In this document: positions 47,753 through 60,074 of the stretch, piece by piece | Layout: every line of letters begins with the position of its first letter | How positions within the stretch are numbered: position 1 is the stretch's first letter | From: Sphagnum compactum | Taxonomy: Eukaryota; Bryophyta; Sphagnopsida; Sphagnales | Assembly (NCBI GenBank): GCA_965153455.1 | Contig: OZ234500.1 | Coordinates: 5,084,001 to 5,148,000 of the forward strand | DNA length: 64,000 bases | Direction of reading: 5' to 3' | Translations under genes and position numbers: made by a program | The notes under the pieces: model-generated | What the model was told of the DNA's origin: nothing | Database searches by the model: none | Seen by the model: only the letters and a program-made list of their open reading frames with translations

Positions 47753-49255
47753 CTCATTTGCTAAAAGAAGTTTTTCTTCACTTTTGTAACATACATTAGG
47801 GTCATGGTTTGCTTGAAAGGAAAGTTTTTGATAAGGTATTGTAACCTTTTAGTATTTTCAAGTGTTAGAAAAAATTTGCACATTTTCATAAACCTTCCCA
47901 CTTAAAACATATGAATTGCACAATTTTTTATGTCAAGATTTTCAAACATTAAAACCATATGACATGAAATATTATTATATCCACTTTGGGTTCAAATATA
48001 TAAAAAGTATTGATAGTTTATGAAAAGAAGTCATATTTTGTCTTGTACTTTGAAAATATGAGACTCTTTATAAATCATATGACTATAATTTTAAATTTAA
48101 AAAAATGTAGGGCACTAAAATATATCATATTAAATACATTAGGAGTTGATTCCCCATTCACATAAAAATCAAAATATTGTATTATATGGACAAAAAATAT
48201 AAAATTTCAGCACACTCTTATCATTCTCCTAAGGGTTCATCAATATATGTAATTGGGCCAATAAGATAGTCAAAAGATGCATATTTTGTATACATATCAA
48301 ACTATAATATTTTTTTCATAAAAAGATGATTATATCATAACAATTATATACATGTAAAAAATATTTCCTTTGTGGAATAATATTTCATGCTACTAAAATA
48401 TTAATTATATTCATATGCATGAAAATATTTTAACATTTTTGTGATGTGCTTGTTCCATATTACAAGATTGTAAGTTTAAAGTTTTACAATCATGCACTTA
48501 ACATTGCTTTATGTGATATTTTATTCCAAAAATTGCTGTGAGACAATATTTTCTGCCCGCTCAAGCAAACCGTGATCCATTAACTTAGGACTACAAACCT
48601 GATGTAAAGGCAAGTTAATCAATGCTGTCTCGCTAGTTTTGAAAAAACACGAGAAATTATGACTAAAATATCAACTTGCCTTCTTCGAAATTTCCAAAAC
48701 TGCATGATTTTTGGAGTATATTCCCATTTTCATCTTGTTGGAGCAGTGGTTCCCACAAAGCATCAACGTTGTAATATACCAGACATTGTCCTCAAAGTCC
48801 AGCGTCCTTCAAAGACCCAGAGTTTATACTAAATGCCTAAGATTAGACACAAGCAGGAAGTTCCCGTGAAACAACTATGATCCATTCCACCCAATACCAA
48901 TCAACAGAAACCTGTTCACGCATATGGAATATCCTTTGCTCAGCTATTTTGCAAAGTTCACCAGTCCTGTTTATGAAGGTCTACTTTGCCAAATCGCAAC
49001 ATCCACATTGTTATTTGGCTAAATTTGGCTATTTTGCCAAGTTGACTCTACCTCTTTGCCAACTCCACTTTGCCAAATTGCCAAGTCCAGATTGCCAAAA
49101 TTATCAAGTCCATGTTGCCACATTGTCATGACCTCATTCCCATATCGCCAACTCCACATTAAGTGCTATCTGGTTCTTTGGCTATTTTGCCAAATTGCTA
49201 ACTCCTCTTCACCCTGTGGACTGACTGAATTAGTTTCAAGCTGCCCACCAAATAA
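47753..49255 (+). repeat. Dispersed repeat, copy 2 (partner 33533-34205), split by the Tourist-like MITE
   Basis: 47753-47798 and 48579-49255 together match the 33.5-kb copy in order and orientation. The right part overlaps the left arm of the foldback at 48935-50112. Confidence 0.75.
47799..48578. mobile_element. Tourist/Harbinger-like MITE, 780 bp, inserted in a repeat
   Basis: The left end is GGGTCATGGTTTGCTTGA and the right end is the complement of GGATCACGGTTTGCTTGA. ATTA flanks both sides (47795-47798 and 48579-48582), consistent with the TTA/TWA duplication of PIF/Harbinger elements. The related repeat at 33571-33576 shows the same sequence uninterrupted, with one ATTA, which is the pre-insertion site. 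The interior is AT-rich and non-coding. Confidence 0.8.
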
Positions 49256-50112
49256 AAAATTCCTGGTCTGTCCAGGCCTGAATTTTTGTCCAGTTGGCCA
49301 AAACTTCTGCCACAAAAGAAAACATACTACATACTGCCCCTGATTTTTATTTTTCTGCACAGCCTTCTAGAGCTGCCCACCCTTTCTTTCCTTCCTCTCT
49401 CTCTCTCTCACTCTTTTGACCAAGTGGCTCAAGTTGAAGCCCTTTCAAAATTCACACAACCCTCTAAACTATTTTTTGAACATTTTGACAGCAAATTGAC
49501 AAGTTTTGAGTTCAAATTTCATGCTTTCTTTGTATCCATTTGTATTAATAGTGGGGATTTGAAGACATCAAAATGGAATCATGGAAGTCCATCCATGAAA
49601 ATTCATGAAATCTTAGGATGAAAATTTATAGGATAGTTTAAATTTGTAAGGGGCCCCTCTTCACAAAATCTATCAAGTCAGAACAAAAAGAAAAAGGAAA
49701 AGTTAAAAGGGAAAGGGGGGGTGAGGGGGATGGAGAGCCTTTGGCAGCAGGTAGAAAATAATAAAAATCATGGGTCGTCTGATTTTTTGTGGCCGAAGCT
49801 TCAGCAGATTGGAAAAAAATTCAGGGGCCGTTTGACAGCCCTAACAATGAAAAAAATTGTGGGCATCTTGAAGTTCATTCAAGCAGTCCACATGGTGAAG
49901 TAGACTTGGCAATTTTGGCAAAATAGCCAAAATAGCAACGCGGAGTTGGTGACTTGGGAATGAGGAGGTGGCAATTTAGCAAAGTGGAATTGGCAAACAC
50001 TAAAAGTCAACAATGTGTCAAAATAGCCAAATGGCAATTTGGACTTGGGGATTTGGCAAAGTGGCCTTAAAGAATAGAACAAGTGAACTTGGGCAAAATA
50101 GCCGAGCAAACA
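48935..50112. mobile_element. Long foldback (inverted repeat), about 1.18 kb
   Basis: The left arm (about 48935-49400) starts TTTGCTCAGCTATTTTGC, and the right arm (about 49720-50112) ends with the complement of TTTGCTCGGCTATTTTGC. Further paired landmarks are CTCATTCCCA, TGTGGACTG, CCTGAATTTTT and GATTTTTATT. Arms are about 75-80 percent alike by eye and the loop is about 320 bp. Non-coding. A transcript through it would form a long hairpin. Confidence 0.65.
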
Positions 50113-51820
50113 AACGGTACTACATATCAATATAGTGAGACCAGTTCAAAGCTCCTTTCATACCAGTTGTACACCACTGGTAGCACACTTCTCCAAAGTC
50201 AACTAGGAGCAGCCATGGGGCATATAAATCACATGGGAGCCACGGGACTAATCTCTAAATTAGTACTAATAACCTCCCTAATTATAACAATAGCTCATTC
50301 CTGGTAACAAAGGTTCTTATTAATAGGTAGTAGGACTTCCTAATTAGCTCCTGATAATACTTACTCCTATTTACCATAAATAAACCTTACCAGTTTTTGG
50401 TCTCTTTCCAAATGTCAACCGACGCGTTTCCATCTGGAAAACCTAATAGCTGGAAAACCTTCACAAAATTACCATGCAGGCGCCGGGCAACACTGCACAC
50501 TGACACCCTCCAAAGTTTGTATGTACTGTTCTAACAGGATATAAAATTAATATGTTATGAGCACTTTAAAAAAAAATTATTTTATTTTATTTTATATTTC
50601 AGTTTTGTGGTTTCGAAAGTTTGGCGATTTTTCCAAAAAAATTCTTTATTTTTCGAATTTCCAAAAGATTTCGAAAATGTTTTGTCGCCAAGTGACGAAA
50701 ATTTGCCAAATTAATTTCCACTGGTTATGAGGAAACATATATAACAGGTTTTTAGCTCCTGTAAATTTTTTTCTAGATAAGTGACATATATATATGTAAA
50801 TTTTATTGAAAATAATAATATTAGAATTGTAATTTAAATTGAAAAGTAAACAGAAGTAATGTAATATCATGGCATGATGCCCCTAGTATATTTTACACCC
50901 AAAATCTATAGTTGATCAAGTTTGATCAACTGCAACAATTAAAGAAAACTAAAAGTAGTCATCAATAATATTAACAGACTAATATTTTGCATAGGTGAAA
51001 GATCATCAATTATTCTAATATTGTAAATTGGGCTTTGTTCTCAATTTTGTGATGTAACCAAACTAGCAATCATCCACAAAAATATTTAGCCAAATTTGAC
51101 TGTAGACCAAATATGAAAGAAAGTTTTAAAAATCCTTTTATATCTGGGCTACCTGTTGGAACCTGTGGTAGAAATTATCTGGCAACCTGAATTATTATTT
51201 TTCAGAATGTGGCAAATTACTGCCATTTTCCCATACAGAAATCCTTTGGATGAGTGGAAATCATACTTTTTCAGGCTGGAAAAATGCGAAATCCCTCCCC
51301 CCCAATAAAAAAAAATCAGTGAAATTGTAATTAACAACTTCAATAACAATCTAATGTAATTCAGACTAGTTGCACATTTGGGTTTGAAATCAAGGTTTGT
51401 TTTTCAAATTTCTGCTATAAAAAGTTATGGAAAATTTCCCAAAAATATATAATTAGTCAAATCTGCACTAGAAAAACAAAAGAAAATTCTCAAAAATTCC
51501 CAGTCTTTTGTTGGAAAAAACGGCAAAATTTATTGGAATCACTGGTTAGAAATTAGAATAAAAGAAAATTAGAAGCCCTCGGATAAATATATTATCCTAC
51601 AGATTACTAACAATGAAGCAAATCCTAGTGGCTGATCAAGTGTTGTTCTGCTCGAACAAAATGGAAAATCGTGTGATCGTCTTCTGCGAGACGATTGCAA
51701 CATTTACGCTCCCCACAAGACTGCACGTGTTTGCTACGTTTTGACCGTCTGCACAACACGCTGCACCTCTTAGGACTTGTACAGCTCTCACGGCGCGCTC
51801 ACTGCAGCTACTGCCATCTT
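50113..51820. other. AT-rich spacer upstream of the peroxidase, no gene seen
   Basis: No coding frame is recognised. The last few hundred bases become less AT-rich and lead into the peroxidase promoter. Confidence 0.5.
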
Positions 51821-51824
51821 CACA

Positions 51825-51838
51825 TCCATATATATACA
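51825..51838 (+). promoter_or_regulatory. Candidate TATA box of the peroxidase gene
   Basis: CCATATATATACAG lies about 360 bp upstream of the ATG, after a GC-richer stretch. If used, it implies a 5' leader of roughly 330 nt. No other TATA-like site with similar context was seen closer to the ATG. Confidence 0.4.
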
Positions 51839-52189
51839 GCCACTAGCTTTCTTTCTTTTGCATCGAGCTTACACACCACATTCTGCACTCATCATTAATA
51901 TATTGCATACTCATTTGGAGCTTTAGCTTACAGCTGTGTGTTCCAAACTCATGCTCTTAATAACTGCAGAGGAGCTAGCTGCTGGGCATTCTATCTAATT
52001 TGTTATAAGGGTTTTTGTTTCTAGCTCGACCAAGGTTGTGAGGTTTTATAATTATTATTTAACATTTTAAGTCTTTAGCAAACACTAGCAGCTAGTGGAC
52101 AGTATACAGTAAATTTGTTAGACGTGCAAAGTCTCAATATTAATATTGCAACTAGAGGAGATTGGCGATTAGTTTACGACTATTTTGCA

Positions 52190-53563
52190 ATGGAGTTCAT
52201 GGGGGGGAAGCTCGCCTTCTTCGTCTGTTTGGCATTGCTCGTAGGACTAGTCCAGATGGCTAGTGGGGCGTGTCCCATACATGGACCTGCAGGTCGTCGA
52301 GTTCTCAGCTCCGTGAAGCTGGAGCCCAAAGTTCCTAAGTACCTGGAAAAGCGTCTGAAATTCGACTTCTACAAGAAGAGCTGTCCGCAGGCCAGCGAAA
52401 TCGTGGAGAAGGTTGTGAGTAAGTACTCGGAAATCGACCCCACCAATCCTGCTCCCCTCATGCGCTTGTTCTTCCATGACTGCTTCGTTCAAGGATGCGA
52501 TGCGTCGGTGCTGTTGAACTCCACCACCAAGATCGTTGCAGAGAAAGACGCATCTATTAACTTCAGCCTCGGTGACTTCAACATCATCGATGAGATCAAA
52601 GCTGAACTTGAACATGCGTGTCCTGAAACCGTCTCTTGCGCTGATGTCCTTGCCCTCACCGCTGTCCACTCCATTCACCAGGTGAGCTGCAATTAATGTT
52701 TCGACAGCTTCGCTGTCCTATGTAGTGATCACCAGATAGGTTTAGCTTGGTGGTCTTAAGTATAACTACTAGCTGAGCTGTCGAACCATTTTCCTCTTGC
52801 TAGAATGCACCTCAACACCTGCAACTTCTTGCATATATATTCCTTGATGGTCGAGGGCTCGATGTAGATGAGTGTCTGACTGTCAAATTCTGAGCAACGA
52901 GTACTTGTGTGTTCTGCTGGATCGCAGGCAGGAGGGCCTCTCTACCCTATAGAATTGGGACGCAGGGATTCATTGACCTCGTATGCACCGAGCTCTACCA
53001 CAAACTTGCCCGCCTTCTCACTGAACATTTCCGGTCTGCTGGAGAACTTCGCAAATGTCGGACTTGATCTCGTCGATCTCGTCGCGCTCTCAGGCGGTCA
53101 TACAATCGGACAAGGTCACTGCTCAAGCATTTCGAACCGTATCTTCCCAGTGGTGGATAGCCACTACAAGAAAGGATACGGCCAAGACCTTCTTGCCCAG
53201 TGCACAGACAACGGCACACTTAAGGCGCCAGCATTCGACGCCAATGTACAGTTCTTCAACGACCCAGTGACATCCCTGACATTTGACAACCAATACTTCA
53301 AGAACCTACAAATGGGTCTGGGACTTTTCACCTCAGACGAGAGCCTGCTCACGGACTCACGCACCCAAAGGCTGGTAAAACTGTTCGCTGAGGACCAAGA
53401 CAAATTCTTCAAGCAGTTCGGTGTCTCGTTCCGGAAGATGGGCAAGATCAACGTCCTTACAGGGACACAAGGACAAGTGCGCAAGCAGTGCTGGGTGAGG
53501 AACTCTCACAACGCGGATCCCGCGTTGGATCCCATCTCCACCAACTTCATCAACATTAATTAG
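52190..53563 (+). CDS. Class III (secretory) peroxidase, two exons, 375 aa
   Basis: Exons 52190-52681 and 52928-53563. The phase-0 intron (246 bp) sits near where many plant class III peroxidases have their second intron. A signal peptide (LAFFVCLALLVGLVQMASG) targets secretion. The distal site RLFFHDCFVQGCDAS gives Arg92 and His96; the proximal haem ligand is His222 in DLVALSGGHTIGQGHC. All eight disulphide cysteines are present (65, 98, 103, 144, 150, 229, 256, 352). Such enzymes use H2O2 to oxidise phenolics in the wall or apoplast. Oddities: about 30 extra residues between signal peptide and the FYKKSCP start, with an additional Cys28, and LTAVHSIHQ where most family members have ALAARDSV. 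The start was chosen because it places the signal peptide at the N-terminus; Met4 is an alternative. Confidence 0.93.
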
Positions 53564-54560
53564 ATAATTAATTCAATTCTGCATGAATTTCTTCAGGATT
53601 AGGTGCTTATCCGTCTTCTAATTTTGTTCTTTCTTCTACAGTTACTCTCCAGGAAGATTAATTAAACTCATTTTTTGGGGAAGAAGTTCCTCCCTCCCTC
53701 TCTCTATCTCTCCCTCAGTCACATTAGATCATCGTGTCTTTAGATTATAAACTAGATTATTAGAGAACTCGTGGTGATCATCACTTTACAAGCAAAAATC
53801 CTTATATTTTGGATAAAGTACAAACCAAATAGTTGTGAAACTTACTTTGGGCCTACAAATATATTAGGACACAATCTCTCTCAAGAGGAAAATATAAGAA
53901 TTAATTACTGATTTTTTATTCATCGACAAACATGATTGGCCCAGGTTGTGACATTTGGATAGTCTTTCACTTTATGTTGTTCACCTTTTAATGCTTACCA
54001 GTAGGATGGGGTAATAATTAAGACTATATGTGGGTGTAGATGCTCTAAAAGCTACGAGTATTAAGTAGGTTTCATGTCATATTCTGGTTGTTGATTTTAA
54101 ATGGTTGCACAACATTGACACTTAGCCTTCAAAATGTAGAAACCACTTTGTGGCGATATGTGAAATAGGATCTGATTTTGAAACTAATAGTTTTGCTTTG
54201 GAATAATTTTTTGAAAAATTTGAAAATCAAAATTTATGAAGATGGGGAACTGAGTTCTGAACCAAACCATAAGTTTAATTGAATTTATAAAATCAGCCAA
54301 TCGGAATTGAAGGTTTTGTCAAACTTTGTTCCAAGAAATAGTTGGAACTGGGGAGAAAAGGTTCTCTTTAAATGATTTTAACCAATGTGGGGTTGGTATA
54401 TTCATTTCAACATAGCTGTTGGACATTGGTATTAAAGTATTTTCGGTTTCAACACTTGGTAAGAACATTTTTTGGGGGTTGTTGGACCTTTGCTTCATAG
54501 GGGTTTTGGGCGTAGGGTTTTTTTTTTTAATTTTTAATTTTTTTTTTAATTTTTATTTTT
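53564..54560. other. Peroxidase 3' flank and AT-rich spacer
   Basis: A CT-rich run (about 53690-53720), then AT-rich sequence. No gene seen. T-rich tracts at about 54520-54560 precede the LINE. Confidence 0.5.
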
Positions 54561-54566
54561 AGGTGA

Positions 54567-57170
54567 ATGGCTTCCTCTCATCCTTTTAGCGTCGTTTCCC
54601 AAGCTGGCTGTGTTCTCTCCTCCTGTGCTTCTCCTTAGTTTTATTTCTTTTGCTTCTTGGGGTTGGTTTTGGGTTCAATCTAGCTTCATTTTGGGGCTAT
54701 TTGAGTCTCGGTTCACATGTCTTCGTTTATTTCATAGGATCCCTCGAGCCATACAAGACGAGGTCAAACAGGCTTTTCGCCTACCCCTTGATCGAATTGT
54801 TCGAAACCCAACAAATGAATTAACATGGTTTTTGTTGGAAGAGGTTGTTTAGGTCATCGAAAGGTTTTTGTTCACCTCAGGAGGTATATAGCAAGCGACT
54901 GGTCTTTTCTTTAGGAGGAATCTTCACGTGCTTCATGTGTGCCCCGTTCTCACCATTCATGAGAAGATTCTTTGACCACCTATTTTTTAATATTAGCTTG
55001 AGCACACTTTTGTGTTGGACAAGACTCTGTTTGCCCAAGCCTGCTCCCCATTTATCTTCGAGTGGGTTTTCTAGGATGGTATATGAGCATCTCTTTGGGA
55101 TGCTTCATACCAGAATACCCATCTTTAGGGTTTTTAGGATTATTCCAAGCTATTGTCGCTGTTGCTTGTGGGGATATCTCTAGGTTAGTGGCCTCAATGC
55201 TAAAGGCTAATAGATTGTTGGCAATGGCAAAGGACACTGGTGGTCTTCGTCCTATTATCGTAGAGGAGGTGTTTCTTCGACTTATTCATCGCTCCATTGT
55301 CCTTTAGTTTCAGGGATTGTTTTAAAAGCACTTATCCCCCCGTCAATTTGGAATATTGACCCTTAGAGGCTGTGAGGTTATCCTTTTTGGCATCCGAACC
55401 CTCCTCGACCTACACCTTGATTACGTTGTGATGCAAGTCGATGGTGAAAATGTTTTTAATAATATTTTTGAACTACTATTTTTAGAGAGTTGTGTGATGT
55501 TGGGGGGCCTTTGGTGAACATTATCGCCTTTACTAAGTTGTTTTATGGTGTTCATTCTTTTTTCTTACTACCAACATGGGCAGCATGTGGAAGGGGTCAC
55601 TATTATTGAGTCATCTTTAGGCACGAGGCAAGGTGACCCCCTAGGAGGCCCTTTATTTACTTTGGCCCATTATCGAGTTTTCTTAAAAACCATCATGTGG
55701 GCCCCCATATGTGTCTTTCCATCCCTAATAAACTTAGTTCATCGTGGGGCTTACGAGTGAGATTACCTAGGATTTTGACCATCTTTTGACCGATTTAACC
55801 TTAGTTGGGCTTAGGGTCAAAGTGTCAAAATACAAGCTTTGGAATCCATCAGGGATCTTTCAAGGCACAAAGATTCCTCAGGGTTGCATTTTAATCACAG
55901 TTGGTTTATGCATTTTGGGTGTGCCAAGTGGTTCTCAGGATTTTGCCACACATTTTTTGGATGAGGCTTTATATCAAAACATGGCGCATATTGATGATTT
56001 TCCTCTCTTGTGTAGCTTGTTGACCTTCTTATTTCACATGGATAGTACTTCCTATCTCTTTTAGCAAGTTTTGATAAGAAAATTATGCAAGTATGTGGGG
56101 ACACTATGGGTCCAGCATAGTGGGAGTCATTTTAGGGCCCTTAGCAAGGCGTTAAGCTCAACTACCAATATCCTTTGGTGGTATAGACCTTTTCTCTATG
56201 GAGGACTATGCCCCATCTGCTTTTCTAGGGAATTGGGCTCTGGTGGCTCTATATTTATGCTCTAGGTTTCGTATTTTTGGTAGACTTGTTTTGGAGGAGT
56301 ATGTTTCTCAAATTGAAGGGGGGCCCCACCTACTTCAGTCATGTTTATGTGTAGTGTGAAATGGCCTTCCTCCCACAGCTAGGGAAACGCACCCTTCTTT
56401 TGAAAGTCTGGCAATTACCAACAGCCCAAATCTACATGCATCTTTGATGGATAGCCACCACAACATATCCCTTAGGTCTATCTTGGAGGATGATTCCATT
56501 TCCTTAGCATCCAGAGTCTGCATTCATTCTTTTTCGGGCAAAAGGGCAACACTATGGCTAGTTGTTAGGCCATTTATTCATTTGTTTTGCATCACACACT
56601 TTATTTTCACCTCAATGTTGTGTTTTTGTCTCAGTTTGATTCAACCCTTGACATCTAATATTTTCATGTGTGTGTGTGGACATGGGTTGGATGCATTTGG
56701 CATGCATTTAGTTCATTACCTGTTTAGAGGTCAACGGATAACTACACATGATGCCATTCGAGACATCGTGTATGCCCTCGCTTGAAAGAGTGGGCACACT
56801 ATATGGAGAGAACGATGGTACACACTTACGTCAAGAGTTTCATTACAAGCTAATTTTTACATGACCCGAAAGGACCAGGTCTTCATTGCTAATGTGGTGA
56901 TTACTGACCCAACATGAAAGATGATGGTTTCAAGTGTCATTAGTCGACCAATAAGTATAGCTATAAAATTTGGTGCCATTGCTAATATTCGTAAGTATAG
57001 AAGGTTTCATGAAAGGCACCACTTTATTCCAATGGCCATGGAAGTGCATGATGCATCCGGGCATGATATGGATTGTTTCATTAGAGAATGTGCTCATTTT
57101 TTCCACGATAGACTAATCGAAAGGTCATTTCCTTGTTTTTGTAAATTAATTTTGTAAGTAGCATGTTTGT
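54567..57170 (+). pseudogene. Dead non-LTR retrotransposon (LINE) with reverse transcriptase remnants
   Basis: Decayed frame with many stops and shifts. Recognisable order: an N-terminal part with HRIPRAIQDEVKQAFRLPLD; reverse transcriptase start GLRPIIVEEVFLRLIH (about 55230-55290); motif A VVMQVDGENVFNNI (about 55420-55470), which keeps the Asp; motif B SLGTRQGDPLGGPLF (about 55615-55660). Then comes a segment where the catalytic A-D-D motif C should lie but reads LINLVHRG (about 55725-55750), so the active site is lost. Downstream pieces (LRVKVSKYKLWNPSGIF; LGVPSGSQDFATHFLDEAL) and a C-terminal domain (VFIANVVITDPT, FIPMAMEVHDASGHDMD) match the usual LINE order. No target-site duplication or poly-A tail was located. 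Confidence 0.85.
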
Positions 57171-58134
57171 ATTGTTCCTTAGTGTGTTTTAGCCACCACT
57201 ATAGAAAGGAAAATTGTGGTGGTAAGTGATGTTTGTTCTAGGCCTCCCATTACTATTAGATCTCATGATTTGCATGTAGGCAACATTAGAAGGGCCGTGG
57301 GTGAGCTAGCTTCCTAGTAATGACATTCGTCATTTTGCACTTTAAAATTCGCGAATTTACGTGGCAAAGCACCTTGTCAAAACATTCGGCATACATTCGT
57401 GAAACATTTGCTGGACATCGCGTGCGGCGACAACCTGTGCTGAACGGTAACGGTTACTGCCAGACCGTTACCACTAGGAGTCAGGCTGCCGCCAATACCT
57501 GCCGGCCGCGCCGCCAGTGCAGTGCGGTGCAGCTTGTTGTAGTTGTCCTACTGGGGGTGGTTACTATTCTCTCTCTCAAGTTGGAACTTTCTTTTCTTTC
57601 TTTCTTTTACTTCACCTAAACTGCAGCTTTTTTGTTTTGTTTACAAATAAACTCTTCCTGAGAAGGAGGAGTCTGAGGAGGTGTTGTAGTTCTTATAGGG
57701 CTCCCAGCGCGGGTCGTCCATCCGTCCTCCTCCAGTGCTCATGGCTACTGCTCTCCGACAGCGAAAAGATTATCTACCGGCGACCTCCTCATGTAACGAC
57801 GTACCTTACAGATCGCAAACTATTTTCGACAATCCTTCCAATTCTGTAACTTAGCATCGGTCGAGGCAACAAATGCATGAGATTTTCCTGCAGCTGGTGC
57901 TTGGAGTTCATCGGCGGCTTGAATGTGGAAAAGACTCGCGAAAGAAGATCCTCGCATCCAAGAAACTGTGTTGTGCATCTCGCGGAGAATGGAGTGAAAA
58001 AGTTCTTCTCCCGGTCTCCAGAGCCCTCTCTAGTGGCGCCTTGTGAGGAGGAGGAGGAGGAGGACTCGTCATCAGGGGAAGAAGAATCAGAGCAATCCGT
58101 TGCGCCATTGAAGCCGGGAAGGAGTCCGACAAGT
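57171..58134. other. Spacer with a GC-rich tract, no gene resolved
   Basis: 57.4-57.9 kb is GC-rich with frames on both strands. One plus-strand frame (57877-58140) has an acidic Glu/Ser run and ends PGRSPTSS, but there is no domain and no splice support. It may be the 3' end of the minus-strand gene relic next door. Confidence 0.35.
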
Positions 58135-59781
58135 TCATGAAATCGTCATCGACGACGATGACGACGGTTCTTCTCTGGGTGCAGAAAACAACACTAATGC
58201 AAACAGCAGGCTGTAGCAAGCATATGAGGATTTTGGTGTGTATTCTAACTTTGATGCATATTCCAGCATCATGCTTGTGTTACCTGCTTGAGATGTACAT
58301 AAACCACTGGAGACAGGGAGATATATGGTGGTGTTTTTTGCACTATCATCTTCTTGTTTCATGGCACGTTCACCTCTTCTAGTTGTTTCTGCTGCTGCTG
58401 CCCCTCCATTTGCTTGATTTTGAGGAGCCATGACATAAGCAACTTCAGCCAACGCTACAAGTGATCCTGACACATCTTCATTGTCAAGTCTCAGTACTCC
58501 TGAAGGTTATTTCACACCTTTCTTGTTGTTCGTGTTATCTAAATCTGTGGTCATCCTGACCTCACTCAAACCAGTAGATCTCTCATCCTCCTCCATTGTT
58601 GCATCATTGTGCAACAATGTGAACTCGTGACCATCATGACCAACTGCAAGCAGGGAGGTTATACCTTGGACCTGTGACTTTTTTGCATTTGCTGTTAACA
58701 AAAGTTTCTGAGAATCTCGCCGGTGTAGTAGTGACAGTAGAGTGAGTCTTGCTTGAGAATTATATCCCACTACATCATTTTCCTTTAAAGAGAAATTTTC
58801 TTCAGAATATTCTTCATCATCATCTGCAGTCGTGATCATGAAAACTTCTTCTTCTTGCTTCACATCTTGTCCTGAAGTATTAGTTGGCAAATTATCAAAC
58901 TTGTCATGTGCATTTCCAGGAAGTTGTATCTATTCCACATCTTCATCATCCAAGTCTCCCCATTTCATTTTCAGAGTATTTGATGCTCTTGCAGCACTTA
59001 CTAAACTCTTACGACGCTCTTCCATATCCTTAGAACTACCATTTCCCCTATCCTCCTCCTCCTCCTCCTCAGGTGCATCACAAACAATCCCATGATGAAG
59101 AGAAGAAGAGGGCAGTAGCTCATGCAGAACCCTCTTCTGGGCGTCAAATTTCACAAGAGCCTCCTTCCCATCACCAGATGTAGAAGGATGATGATGATCA
59201 TATGCATCTGCAATTCCTTTAGGTCTTGCAGCCACATGTGGATTTGTGTAATTGATGTCAGAACATTGAGCTGCTCCTGCTGAATCAATTAACCCATTTG
59301 GATCTCGTACACTGTCAGAGAATTGTGCACACTTGCTACAGGTGCTTGCTCTTGTGGATACCGATTGCTCAAGTGTATTGGACTGAATGACAACACTCAA
59401 CAACTCTGGTCCGAAGTAGGTCAACTCCCCAGAGGCAAGCTTGAATCTACTTTGTGTTGTAATGTCAGCTTCCTTATCACCAAAGAAGCCATCATTGCAT
59501 GAATCTTCTTCTTCTGACAATGGAGAGATTGAACCAGAGAAGCCACCATGGCATGGATCTTCTGACAATGGGGAGATGGAACCAGAGAAACCATCATTGC
59601 ATTGATCTTCTGACAATGGAGAGATTGATCCATCTGAAGAGACTGATGTTGCTGCCGCATCAGACTCCTCTGCTGCTGCCACCCTGATTCCCTCTGCCAA
59701 TTGTTGTTTGGTGGACTTGTCTCTTTTGTTTGCCACTGCTGCTTTGTATCCTTTATACGTGAAGGCAAAATTGACCTTCAC
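58135..59781 (-). pseudogene. Large decayed exon of an unknown Ser/Glu-rich protein
   Basis: One minus-strand frame runs about 1.65 kb with only two stops: TAG at 58930-58932 and TAA at 58507-58509. Protein-like sequence continues in the same frame across both: KMKWGDLDDEDVE before the TAG and GNAHDKFDN...GQDVKQEEEVF after it; DLDNTNNKKGVK before the TAA and LRLDNEDVSGSLVALAEV after it. It also has three near-repeats of GSISPLSED and an acidic EEEEEED run. Upstream pieces to about 60074 (EKLKSVCKRQIDLDRRAS) could be earlier exons. I do not know the family; it looks like a low-complexity nuclear or regulatory protein. The two stops suggest a pseudogene. An alternative is that introns remove them, but the flanking frame agreement argues against that. 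Confidence 0.5.
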
Positions 59782-60074
59782 TTACACAAATCTCTTCTCA
59801 AATCTCTCACAAATCTCTCTGTGTGAAAAACTGCAGATGGATTGTGGATAATGGCCAAAACCAGACTAGAGATGTCACAGAGAAATTGCACAAGGTAAAT
59901 GCAGATGATGCAACTGAAAGTTTGTTTGTGTTTTCTTCCTTGCTGGCTCTTCTGTCAAGATCTATCTGCCGTTTGCAGACAGATTTTAGTTTCTCCATGA
60001 ATCTATCATCAAGAATAGCAGCTTCTTGGGAGGAAGGATTAGAACTAGCAGCAGTAGTATTTCTTCACTGAGCC

